9,922 bases of DNA, taken from NCBI GenBank assembly GCA_001512945.1, contig LFTF01000076.1, positions 1 to 9,922 of the forward strand, read 5' to 3'. The notes beneath the pieces were generated by a model that worked only from the letters and a program-made list of their open reading frames with translations, searched no databases and was not told where the DNA came from. A program made the position numbers and the translations under genes. Below, in pieces: positions 1 through 6,077 of the stretch. Origin of the DNA: Clostridiales bacterium DTU023 (lineage in GTDB: Bacteria > Bacillota > Clostridia > Saccharofermentanales > DTU023). Position 1 is the stretch's first letter; each line of letters begins with the position of its first letter.

Positions 1-9
1 GCAAAATTA

Positions 10-37
10 TTGTATATTGAAACAGGTTAGCTATAAG
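10..37 (+). promoter_or_regulatory. Weak candidate promoter for the nitroreductase
   Basis: A TTGTAT box (10-15) and a TATAAG box (32-37) are separated by 16 nt. The -10 box matches the consensus at five of six positions, but the -35 box matches at only three. A second TATAAA at 70-75 lacks a convincing -35. The region is AT-rich and lies about 95 nt upstream of the start codon. This is a guess from hexamer matching only. Confidence 0.2.
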
Positions 38-132
38 TTAATTAATTAGGCGCCTTGGGCGGCCTGATTTATAAAGAAAAATGGATTTACAAGCGAAATA
101 GTGTTTAGCAAACCGACAGCAGGGGTGAGAAT

Positions 133-948
133 ATGGATGACAGGCAAACCAAAGATCTAATCGAGATTGGAAGAAATTTTATGAAAAGCCCTGACTGGAC
201 TGGATCGATGACTTCCGATCAGGACAAAAAGCTTCCCCAACCTGCCCTGTATCATGAAGCCAAGAAGGGCAGCGAAGTGATTGCGCTACCACGGGATTTC
301 GAAAAACTCAAGCTAAATGAAAACCTCTTTGAACTCTTGCGCAGTAGGAAGTCAAGGCGAATTTACTCAGAGGAAGCGCTTTCTCTGCTTGAACTGTCCT
401 TTCTCCTTTGGAGTGCACAGGGAATAAAAGGCAAGCGCGGCGAAAAATACGCGACCTTGAGAACTGTGCCCAGCGGGGGGGCGAGACACGGCTTTGAATG
501 CTACGTGGATGTAAAATACGTAGTAGGATTGGAGCCTGGCATCTATCATTATCTTTCAGGGGGTCACGCGCTCGAATTCACAGGCACACAATCTGCAGAC
601 GAACGCCTGCAAAGCGTAGAAGGACAGAAATGGGCTTCCCGAGCCGCCGCCATCTTCTACTTTACCGCGGTGCCTTATCGCTTTGAGTGGAGATACTCGA
701 TATTTGCACACCGAATCGCCTTGGTTGATTTAGGTCATGTTGGTGAAAACCTTTATTTAGCTGCAGAAGCGCTTAAACTCGGGACATGTGGAATAGGCGC
801 ATTCTCACAGAGCATCTGTGACCGCGTACTGAAGCTAGATGGAAAAAATGAATTTACCGTCTATGTACAGCCGGTCGGCAAAGTCAGGGACCGTGAAGAA
901 AGCGAAGAAAGTGCATTTTATTCATTTGTAACCGAAGAAGGATTGTAG
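133..948 (+). CDS. SagB-type nitroreductase-family FMN oxidoreductase
   Basis: This 271-residue protein belongs to the nitroreductase superfamily, SagB-type dehydrogenase branch; these are cytosolic, FMN-dependent and usually dimeric. The N-terminal half has the LRSRKSRRIY arginine-rich phosphate-binding segment (69-78), then the LSFLLWSAQGI helix (88-98) and RTVPSGGARH (110-119), which normally contacts FMN. The C-terminal half has AHRIALVDLGHVGENLYLAAE (first residue 192) and LGTCGIGAF (216-224), the usual SagB-like core, and it ends in a QPVGK strand (246-250). The length is normal for a stand-alone family member. The ATG follows AGGGGTGAG (121-129) at good spacing. SagB proteins of azole-peptide clusters oxidise azolines, but no cyclodehydratase or precursor peptide gene lies nearby, so here it is more likely a housekeeping or detoxifying oxidoreductase. 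The natural substrate cannot be told. It is convergent with the pot operon. Confidence 0.9.
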   Translation: MDDRQTKDLIEIGRNFMKSPDWTGSMTSDQDKKLPQPALYHEAKKGSEVIALPRDFEKLKLNENLFELLRSRKSRRIYSEEALSLLELSFLLWSAQGIKGKRGEKYATLRTVPSGGARHGFECYVDVKYVVGLEPGIYHYLSGGHALEFTGTQSADERLQSVEGQKWASRAAAIFYFTAVPYRFEWRYSIFAHRIALVDLGHVGENLYLAAEALKLGTCGIGAFSQSICDRVLKLDGKNEFTVYVQPVGKVRDREESEESAFYSFVTEEGL

Positions 949-1001
949 GGGAGACAAGTGCTTGTTTTAGTATTTGATTAACCAAGAAGTCTGACAGTTC
1001 A

Positions 1002-1027
1002 TAAACCGCTTGATATCAAGCGGTTTA
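1002..1027. terminator. Perfect 26-bp palindrome, candidate weak bidirectional terminator
   Basis: The half-site TAAACCGCTTGAT is followed at once by its exact reverse complement. As RNA it would form an 11-bp stem (1002-1012 with 1017-1027) closed by an ATAT loop, on either strand. Only the UUUA inside the stem serves as a U-tract, and neither flank has a run of T, so termination would be weak. It lies 54 nt after the nitroreductase stop and 3 nt beyond the stop codon of the methyltransferase remnant. It may have been that gene's original terminator. A protein-binding palindrome is the alternative. Confidence 0.5.
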
Positions 1028-1030
1028 GCG

Positions 1031-1157
1031 CTACTTCCTTGACATCATCACTACCGTCTCAATATGCATCGTCCACGGGTTGAACACTGTCAATTTGGTA
1101 GGTGTCGTGCAGCAATGACGAGTCGCGTGTCAGCGTAGCCAAGATACAGCCGACTTA
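1031..1157 (-). pseudogene. Remnant of an RlmD/TrmA-family RNA (uracil-C5)-methyltransferase C-terminus
   Basis: Read on the minus strand, 1154 to 1071 encodes VGCILATLTRD followed by SSLLHDTYQIDSVQPVD. The frame then shifts, and 1078 to 1034 encodes PWTMHIETVVMMSRK, ending at a TAG at 1033-1031. Together this follows the family's C-terminal pattern YVSCNPATLxRD ... VQPVDMFPxTxHxETVxLLSR. That pattern carries the catalytic Cys (Cys389 in E. coli RumA/RlmD) and the catalytic Glu of the HxE motif (Glu424). Both catalytic residues can still be seen, but SCNP has become GCIL, the expected Tyr before Val is a TAA stop (1157-1155), and the DMF residues are lost at the frameshift. Nothing recognisable precedes 1157. 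Only about 41 of roughly 450 codons remain, directly downstream of potD. The family assignment comes from motif memory, not a search. Confidence 0.72.
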
Positions 1158-1197
1158 GAAGCCTTATAGTGCCTAGTTACGTATATTCTATTGATGC

Positions 1198-2253
1198 CTA
1201 TTTGCCAGACGCGGATTTGAAAGCCGTCCACGCCTTGGAGTGCGCGTCTTCCGCGTCTGCTCCGATAACCTGAATCATCTCGGTATCTCCCGAAAAGTCT
1301 GAGGGTAGGGTAAGGAAATCCCTATACTCTTTACTTATAAGGGAATCGGCAGCCGAATTTGTGCTGTAGTAACCAATCCACTCAAAGCACTCGGCCGCAA
1401 TTTCAGGGCGAAGTATGTAATCTAGGAATGTGTAGGCCGCGTCGGCGTTAGGAGCTTTTGATGGAATAAAGCTTGCCATTATGCCAAATCCAATCCCCTC
1501 CGATGGGAACACTACCTTGAGGTCAGGTCTTGCGAGTTTAGCGGTGGTAACCTGCGATGTATACATGACAGCCGCCGCGATTTCACCTGAGACAAGGTCA
1601 TCTTGGAGGTTATCATCTTTGATGACGCGAATGTTTGGAGCGAGTTCAAGCAGTTTTTTTCCCGCGGCCTCTATGGTATCCACATCTTCGGTGTTATAAC
1701 TTTCACCAAGAATTTTAAGGGCAAGCCCGGTGATGACTCGGTAGTTTGCGATAATACCGATGTTGTCCTCGAGCGAGGGATCAAAGAGGTCTGCGTAACC
1801 GTTGATCTCAATGTCGACAAAAGCAGGGTCGTATACGATGGTTTGAACGCCTGCACCATAGGGCACTGTATATGCATTGGATGGATCAAAGAATTGATCT
1901 TGGTAAAAAGGGTTGATGTTTGAGTAATTGGTGAGTTTTGATCGATCGAGCTTTTGAGCGAGTCCCTCAGAGATAACAGTTTCGATGATGTAGTCATCAG
2001 CGATAATCAGATCATAATCTCCGCCCTTAGCAGCTTGCAGTTTGGCAAGCATGGTCTCATCGTAATCAAAGTTATTGTAGTTGATCGCAATACCGGTTTC
2101 GGCAGTAAATCCCTTTAAAACTTGGGAAGGGAACATGCCCTCCCAGGTAAAGAGATTTAGCGTGCCACCTGATGTTTGGGGTTTGGAAGCGCATCCGGCG
2201 ATCAAGCCTAAGCATAAGGTCAGGCACAGTAAAATAGTAAATATTTTTTTCAT
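1198..2253 (-). CDS. potD: PotD-like ABC transporter substrate-binding lipoprotein
   Basis: This 351-residue extracellular solute-binding protein is of the PotD/PotF family. Residues 1-20 are a lipoprotein signal with lipobox IAGC, so Cys21 should be lipidated and anchor the protein outside the membrane. The mature part follows E. coli PotD closely along its length: TWEGMFP (36-42), ETGIAINYNNFDYDETMLAKL (first residue 52), SEGLAQKLDRSKLTNYSNI (95-113), PYGAG (131-135), a hinge around 160-180, and LRPEIAAE (281-288). The family assignment is therefore secure. Several ligand-binding residues of E. coli PotD are not kept, however (see findings), so the cargo may not be spermidine or putrescine. 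The start is supported by AAGGAG 8 nt upstream of ATG, inside the end of potC, with which it shares 4 nt. It is the last gene of the operon, as is common for potABCD in Gram-positive bacteria. Confidence 0.9.
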   Translation of the reverse strand: MKKIFTILLCLTLCLGLIAGCASKPQTSGGTLNLFTWEGMFPSQVLKGFTAETGIAINYNNFDYDETMLAKLQAAKGGDYDLIIADDYIIETVISEGLAQKLDRSKLTNYSNINPFYQDQFFDPSNAYTVPYGAGVQTIVYDPAFVDIEINGYADLFDPSLEDNIGIIANYRVITGLALKILGESYNTEDVDTIEAAGKKLLELAPNIRVIKDDNLQDDLVSGEIAAAVMYTSQVTTAKLARPDLKVVFPSEGIGFGIMASFIPSKAPNADAAYTFLDYILRPEIAAECFEWIGYYSTNSAADSLISKEYRDFLTLPSDFSGDTEMIQVIGADAEDAHSKAWTAFKSASGK

Positions 2254-3053
2254 TGAGACGACTCCTTAGTAGTAGTTCGTTTGTTCGTGATATTTGTAAT
2301 AAATACGAAAAGCAAGCCAAGCATAACGGTGACGAAAAACATCAGCGTACAGAGGGCGTTGATTTTCGGTGTTACGCCAGTTTTGAGCTGGGTATATATT
2401 TTGATTGGCAAGGTGTTTGTATTGACGCCCGTAACAAAAATACTTATCACAACGTCATCGAAACTCATCGCAAAGGCCAAGAGCATGCCCGACGCGATTG
2501 CGGGAAGTATAAGGGGAAAGGTGATATCCAAGAATGCGCGAGGACCACTTGCGCCTAGATCCCGCGCAGCTTCCGCAAGATTCTTGTCCATACCTGCGAG
2601 GCGCGCTTTGACTAACATAAAGACGTAGGGGATGCAAAAAGCCGTGTGGGCGATGATAAGCGTGGTCATGCCAAAGGGAAGCCCTAGCAAAGAGAAATAG
2701 ATTAAAAAGACAACTCCGAGTATGATTTCGGGAATCATTATGGGGAGCGTGGAGAGATATTCTACAAATCCACTGCTACGGAGTTTTACTCTCGTAAAGC
2801 CTACCGCCGCTATGGTTCCAATAAATGCGGCCGCAAGGCTGCTGAGCGTGGCGAGCACAATGCTGTTCTTAAGTGCTTCCAAAATTGATTGGTCGCGAAA
2901 GAGCTCTACATACCACTTTAGTGAGAACCCGCCCCATATGGAGCTAATCCTGCTCGTGTTGAAGGAATAAATGATCACAATTAGGATGGGCAGGTACATG
3001 ATCGCAATAATGATGCCGAGATAGACATTGGGGAGCTTGGTGCGATTTTTCAT
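2250..3053 (-). CDS. potC: PotC-like ABC transporter permease
   Basis: This 267-residue inner-membrane permease has six likely helices: about residues 8-30, 63-86, 98-122, 128-150, 181-207 and 236-254. The cytoplasmic coupling (EAA) loop EAARDLGASGPRAF lies at 161-174 and contacts the PotA ATPase. The segment FAMSFDDVVISIFVTG (194-209) is typical of PotC/PotI. It pairs with PotB as a heterodimeric channel for the ligand brought by the PotD-like lipoprotein. The ATG is preceded by a strong GGAGG seven bases upstream, located inside the end of potB. The start overlaps the potB stop by 4 nt (ATGA), and the end overlaps potD in the same way, so translation is probably coupled. Confidence 0.93.
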   Translation of the reverse strand: MKNRTKLPNVYLGIIIAIMYLPILIVIIYSFNTSRISSIWGGFSLKWYVELFRDQSILEALKNSIVLATLSSLAAAFIGTIAAVGFTRVKLRSSGFVEYLSTLPIMIPEIILGVVFLIYFSLLGLPFGMTTLIIAHTAFCIPYVFMLVKARLAGMDKNLAEAARDLGASGPRAFLDITFPLILPAIASGMLLAFAMSFDDVVISIFVTGVNTNTLPIKIYTQLKTGVTPKINALCTLMFFVTVMLGLLFVFITNITNKRTTTKESSQ

Positions 3054-3910
3054 ATGAGGCCCTCCAACTCTTTGACATTTGTGATTCGGCGGTAAAGGAA
3101 GATCATAAGGCTGGTAAGCACCATCAGTACCACGGAAAGCGCAGCCGCGAAGGGCCAGTTGTGTGCCTTCATCAACTGCTCCTGAATGAGATTGCCGACC
3201 AGAACGATCTTATTGCCTCCCAGGAGATCTGCTATAAAAAACAGGCCCATGGAGGGAATGAATGTAAGCACAATTCCGGACAAAAGGCCCGGAAGAGTCA
3301 TCTTCAAGGACACGGTTGTGAATGCTTTCCAGCGGGTCGCGCCCAGGTCCCTTGCCGCCTCCACCATACTCCAGTCAAGTTTTTCGGCGCTTGAGTACAC
3401 AGCGAAGATCATAAAGGGGACAAGCGCGTAGACCATGCCGACCACCACAGCAGGATACGTATACAACAGTTTGAGTGGAGCGCTTGTGATGCCAATGCCC
3501 ATGAGGATTCCATCCAGTGTCCCGTTAGCGCGGAATATGATAATCCATCCATACAACCGAATCAGCGAGCTGATCCAGAAAGGAATCATAATCAGCAGCA
3601 TCATATACCGTTTCCACGCGGCACTGAGTTTTGCCATGAAGTAGCCGAATGGATACCCGATAAGTACGACAAGCGAGGTGGACAGGATGGCGAGTTTAAA
3701 AGACTCGGCAAAGGTTTTTAAGTAGATAGGGTCGAGTATATTTCGATAATTATCCAACGTGAATTTATTTACCACCCCCCAGACTTCGGCCCGGGTGAGG
3801 AAACTCAAAACAAGCAGGTAGATAAGCGGTCCGGCCACAAACACAATGGTAAAAAGGTATAGCGGCATGATGCTTAGCAAAGAGAGGCCGTTGCGCCTTT
3901 TTGTCTTCAT
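3050..3910 (-). CDS. potB: PotB-like ABC transporter permease
   Basis: This 286-residue inner-membrane permease is of the PotB/PotH type. It begins with a basic cytoplasmic start (MKTKRRNG) and a first helix at about 10-35. A periplasmic segment with FTLDNYRNILDP (50-61) follows, then further helices at about 70-93, 102-127, 152-173, 206-230 and 255-273. The EAA coupling loop VEAARDLGATRWKAF is at 183-197, followed by SLKMTLPGLLSG (201-212). With PotC it forms the channel of the importer. It overlaps both potA and potC by 4 nt (ATGA). Its own ribosome binding site is weak (GGAAAA), which fits translational coupling to potA. Length and topology are normal for the family. Confidence 0.93.
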   Translation of the reverse strand: MKTKRRNGLSLLSIMPLYLFTIVFVAGPLIYLLVLSFLTRAEVWGVVNKFTLDNYRNILDPIYLKTFAESFKLAILSTSLVVLIGYPFGYFMAKLSAAWKRYMMLLIMIPFWISSLIRLYGWIIIFRANGTLDGILMGIGITSAPLKLLYTYPAVVVGMVYALVPFMIFAVYSSAEKLDWSMVEAARDLGATRWKAFTTVSLKMTLPGLLSGIVLTFIPSMGLFFIADLLGGNKIVLVGNLIQEQLMKAHNWPFAAALSVVLMVLTSLMIFLYRRITNVKELEGLI

Positions 3911-4995
3911 GCCGGATTTTCCAAATCTACAGGAACGGCATGCTCAGGATCCCAGGTTACAAAGACATGGTCACCAGGGCTGAGGTTTGAATCTAAGCCG
4001 TGACGGCTTGCGATCAATTCTTTACCTTCTCCGTATGAAAGTAAGATTTGCAAAATCCCGCCGGAAAAACTTTTCTCTTTAACAATGGCATCAAATCCGT
4101 GTGCGTTCTCGGGAGCCGTTTTAAGAAGATGTAGATGCTCGCGTCTCACAGCAACAGCAATGGACTGGCCAGGGGTGAGAGGGGTACTGTGAAGATTAGC
4201 AATCCCGATGCCGTCACCGCATGAAAACGTTACGGTGTCTTTGTCTTGGCTTAATAATTTGCCTTCTATAATATTGGCAGATCCCACGAATCGGGCAGTG
4301 AATGCTGTTTGGGGGCGATCATAAACTTCGGCAGGTGTCCCTATCTGTACAAACGCGCCTTCATTCATAACGGCAATGCGATCCGACATATTGAGGGCTT
4401 CTTCCTGATCGTGCGTTATGTAGATAAAAGTAATACCGAGATGGGTTTGGAAGCGCTTGAGTTCCGTTTGCATTTCACGTCTCAATTGAAGATCCAGAGC
4501 ACCCAGGGGCTCATCTAAGAGCAATACTTTGGGTTGATTGATAACAGCGCGAGCGATCGCGACACGCTGCTTTTGACCGCCTGATAGCTCGTGGGGCATG
4601 CGCTTGCTATAACCGGACAATTGCACGAGCTCAAGCACCTCATCCACCTTGTTCTTGATGGTGGCTTTATCCACACGCTTGAGTCGAAGACTGTATCCGA
4701 TGTTAGCCTCAACGGACATATGAGGAAAGAGAGCATAGTTTTGAAATACGGTGTTGACGCTGCGTGTGTTAGGTTCATCAAAGGTCACATCGCGGCCTTC
4801 TAGGATAACTTTGCCGCTATCGGGGATCTCAAGTCCCGCAATGATCCTCAGGGTCGTTGTTTTACCGCAACCGGAAGGTCCGAGCAGGGTTATAAATTCA
4901 CCACGGTATACAGACAGATCGATCCCCTTAAGGACAAGTGTCTCTCCAAAGCTCTTGGTTATCTGCTCCAAACGCAAAATTGTATTAATTTCCAC
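3907..4995 (-). CDS. potA: PotA-like ABC transporter ATP-binding protein
   Basis: This cytoplasmic ATPase powers the PotBC channel. Numbered from the GTG start chosen here (362 residues), it has Walker A GPSGCGKTT (39-47), Q-loop Gln85, signature LSGGQKQR (137-144), Walker B VLLLDE (157-162), D-loop GALD (165-168) and H-loop His195 in ITHDQEEA. A C-terminal TOBE-type regulatory domain covers about 225-350. The open frame extends 11 codons further to an ATG at 5028. That ATG has only AGGA about 13 nt away, and the extra residues (MSFREVLNGVQ) do not resemble the family. GTG at 4995 has GGAG five bases upstream and gives the family-like start MEINTILRLEQITKSFGE, so it is preferred, though not certain. 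potA heads the pot operon and overlaps potB by 4 nt. An upstream hairpin with a U-tract may attenuate it. Confidence 0.93.
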   Translation of the reverse strand: MEINTILRLEQITKSFGETLVLKGIDLSVYRGEFITLLGPSGCGKTTTLRIIAGLEIPDSGKVILEGRDVTFDEPNTRSVNTVFQNYALFPHMSVEANIGYSLRLKRVDKATIKNKVDEVLELVQLSGYSKRMPHELSGGQKQRVAIARAVINQPKVLLLDEPLGALDLQLRREMQTELKRFQTHLGITFIYITHDQEEALNMSDRIAVMNEGAFVQIGTPAEVYDRPQTAFTARFVGSANIIEGKLLSQDKDTVTFSCGDGIGIANLHSTPLTPGQSIAVAVRREHLHLLKTAPENAHGFDAIVKEKSFSGGILQILLSYGEGKELIASRHGLDSNLSPGDHVFVTWDPEHAVPVDLENPA

Positions 4996-5048
4996 TTGCA
5001 CTCCATTTAAAACTTCTCTAAAGCTCATCTAAGTAAGCTTTCCTATTT

Positions 5049-5101
5049 AAAAATCTGCCCGGAGAGCTCGCTCAGCTTGAGTGAGCCCGGTAGTCAGGCA
5101 G
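5049..5101 (-). terminator. Intrinsic terminator or attenuator upstream of potA
   Basis: On the minus strand a long interrupted stem is followed by ATTTTT (5054-5049). Paired segments in plus coordinates are 5055-5058 with 5098-5101, 5059-5062 with 5087-5090, 5066-5069 with 5083-5086, and 5071-5074 with 5078-5081, around a 3-nt loop (5075-5077). There is one A-C mismatch and two bulges. It lies about 260 nt beyond the livF stop and about 55 nt before the likely potA start. It could therefore end liv transcription, or act as an attenuator in the potA leader, or both. On the plus strand there is only a three-T tail, so the minus orientation is favoured. Confidence 0.6.
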
Positions 5102-5124
5102 TTTCACAGGATACGTCCAAAGGT

Positions 5125-5147
5125 ATTGCCATGACAGCTCCGGCAAT
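5125..5147 (-). repeat. Short inverted repeat in the potA leader
   Basis: ATTGCC (5125-5130) and GGCAAT (5142-5147) are exact reverse complements around an 11-nt loop. In the transcript predicted from the promoter at 5183-5210 this would form a leader hairpin between the start of transcription and the terminator-like hairpin at 5049-5101. I do not recognise a known riboswitch in this leader. Confidence 0.35.
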
Positions 5148-5150
5148 GAC

Positions 5151-5178
5151 ATTCGGTGCATAGGCACAGATACCGAAT
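5151..5178 (-). promoter_or_regulatory. Candidate operator: ATTCGGT-N14-ACCGAAT
   Basis: A perfect 7-bp inverted repeat lies at 5151-5157 and 5172-5178. Its arm centres are 21 bp apart, two helical turns, the spacing expected for a dimeric DNA-binding protein. It begins only 4 bp past the -10 box at 5183-5188, so it should overlap the transcription start, a classic repressor position. Because transcription would begin inside the first arm, an RNA hairpin is less likely than a DNA operator. No regulator gene lies in the window. Confidence 0.35.
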
Positions 5179-5182
5179 TGTG

Positions 5183-5210
5183 ATTATAGAGTATTTGCCA
5201 CAAGCATCAA
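5183..5210 (-). promoter_or_regulatory. Sigma-A-type promoter for the pot operon
   Basis: On the minus strand a TTGATG box (5210-5205) is separated by 16 nt from a perfect TATAAT (5188-5183). The -35 box matches TTGACA at four of six positions. Transcription would start near 5176 and give a leader of about 180 nt before the potA start, containing the 5125-5147 inverted repeat and the terminator-like hairpin. The position in the livF-potA gap and the orientation fit a promoter that separates pot from liv expression. Confidence 0.5.
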
Positions 5211-5315
5211 AATTGCAAGAAATAGCATGAGCAATATGTATGTAGCGTTACGGTGTAGATAGGATAGAGACGTTGATAAAGGTCTGCACGTTTCGTGTTT
5301 AATCCTTAGAACCAC
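5184..5315 (-). other. Possible small membrane peptide ORF or decayed membrane-protein gene
   Basis: A minus-strand frame from GTG (5315) to TAA (5184-5186) would encode 43 residues: a basic, polar N-terminus (MVLRIKHETCRPL) and then a strongly hydrophobic helix (YILLMLFLAILMLVANTL). No good ribosome binding site precedes it, and its stop codon overlaps the -10 box of the predicted potA promoter. The same frame continues past the stop with another hydrophobic stretch (FGICAYAPNVIAGAVMAIPL) before a TGA. This could be a broken two-helix protein, a real single-helix peptide, or chance. I recognise no family. Confidence 0.2.
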
Positions 5316-5361
5316 AGAAAACTTCTACCCCATGTCCAAGATGTTTATTGAACTCCGTTTT

Positions 5362-6072
5362 TCAAACCCCCAGATAAGCCGTCCTCACATTCTCGTTGTT
5401 TCGCAGATCCTCGGCGTTGGCAGCGAGAACGATGCGCCCGGTTTCTAGTACATAGCCTCTGTCCGCGAGGGACAGTGCCATATTGGCATTTTGTTCGACA
5501 AGCAGGATAGTCGTGCCTTCCTCATTTAATGCTTTGATAAGGAAAAATATCTGCTGCACTATGATAGGAGCAAGTCCCATGGACGGTTCGTCAAACATCA
5601 TGAGCTTGGGGCGAATCATCAAGGCACGGCCGATGGCAAGCATCTGCTGTTCACCGCCGGATAGCGTCCCGGCTATCTGATGGCGTCGATCTTTCAAGAT
5701 GGGGAAATGCGAATAGGTCAGATCTAGCCTGGCTTTGATATCTTCCTGGTTGATTGTATAGCCGCCCATATCGAGATTTTCCTCGACAGTGAGCTGGAGA
5801 AAAATACGCCGTCCTTCCGGGACATGAGCGAGTCCTCGCTTGACCAGCACGTGGGGTTCAATCTTAGCGATATCTTGACCAAGAAAATGGATACAGCCTG
5901 ATTTTGGACGAAGCAGTCCGGAAACAGTTTTGAGGATGGTGCTTTTGCCTGCGCCGTTGGCACCGATCAGCGTCACGATTTCCCCTTCATTGACCTCGAA
6001 ATTGATGTCGCGGATCGCGCGAATCGGGCCATAACAGACATCTAGATTCTTTACGCTCAGGAGTGTATTCAT
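5362..6072 (-). CDS. livF: Branched-chain amino-acid ABC transporter ATP-binding protein LivF
   Basis: This 236-residue cytoplasmic ATPase is of the LivF type, one of the two nucleotide-binding subunits of the LIV/HAAT importer family. It has Walker A GANGAGKST (37-45), HVPEGRRIF (83-91, the LivF form of the Q-loop region), signature LSGGEQQML (137-145), Walker B LMMFDE (157-162) and LLVEQNA (190-196). Gln replaces the usual H-loop histidine there, as is normal in LivF. The C-terminal AYLG is also a family feature. The start is clear: AAAAGGAG lies 8 nt upstream of ATG, across the livG stop, with a 5-nt gap between the genes. It is the last liv gene and has no hairpin directly after it; the first terminator-like structure downstream is at 5049-5101. 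Confidence 0.95.
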   Translation of the reverse strand: MNTLLSVKNLDVCYGPIRAIRDINFEVNEGEIVTLIGANGAGKSTILKTVSGLLRPKSGCIHFLGQDIAKIEPHVLVKRGLAHVPEGRRIFLQLTVEENLDMGGYTINQEDIKARLDLTYSHFPILKDRRHQIAGTLSGGEQQMLAIGRALMIRPKLMMFDEPSMGLAPIIVQQIFFLIKALNEEGTTILLVEQNANMALSLADRGYVLETGRIVLAANAEDLRNNENVRTAYLGV

Positions 6073-6077
6073 TCTTC

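Noticed and set aside
48..65. Bulged hairpin AGGCGCC / GGC-G-GCCT upstream of the nitroreductase
   Set aside because: Only seven pairs with a bulge and no T-run after it; it may be the end of something left of the window, but nothing supports a terminator or operator.
5073..5162. A 29-codon minus-strand frame ATG CAC CGA ... TGA in the potA leader, as a possible leader peptide
   Set aside because: No ribosome binding site before either ATG, no run of regulatory codons, and the hydrophobic and structural signals lie in other frames.
5049..5178. Known riboswitch classes (guanidine, glycine, THF, lysine, preQ1) in the potA leader
   Set aside because: None of the conserved core sequences I know for these classes is visible; only simple inverted repeats and a terminator-like hairpin are seen.
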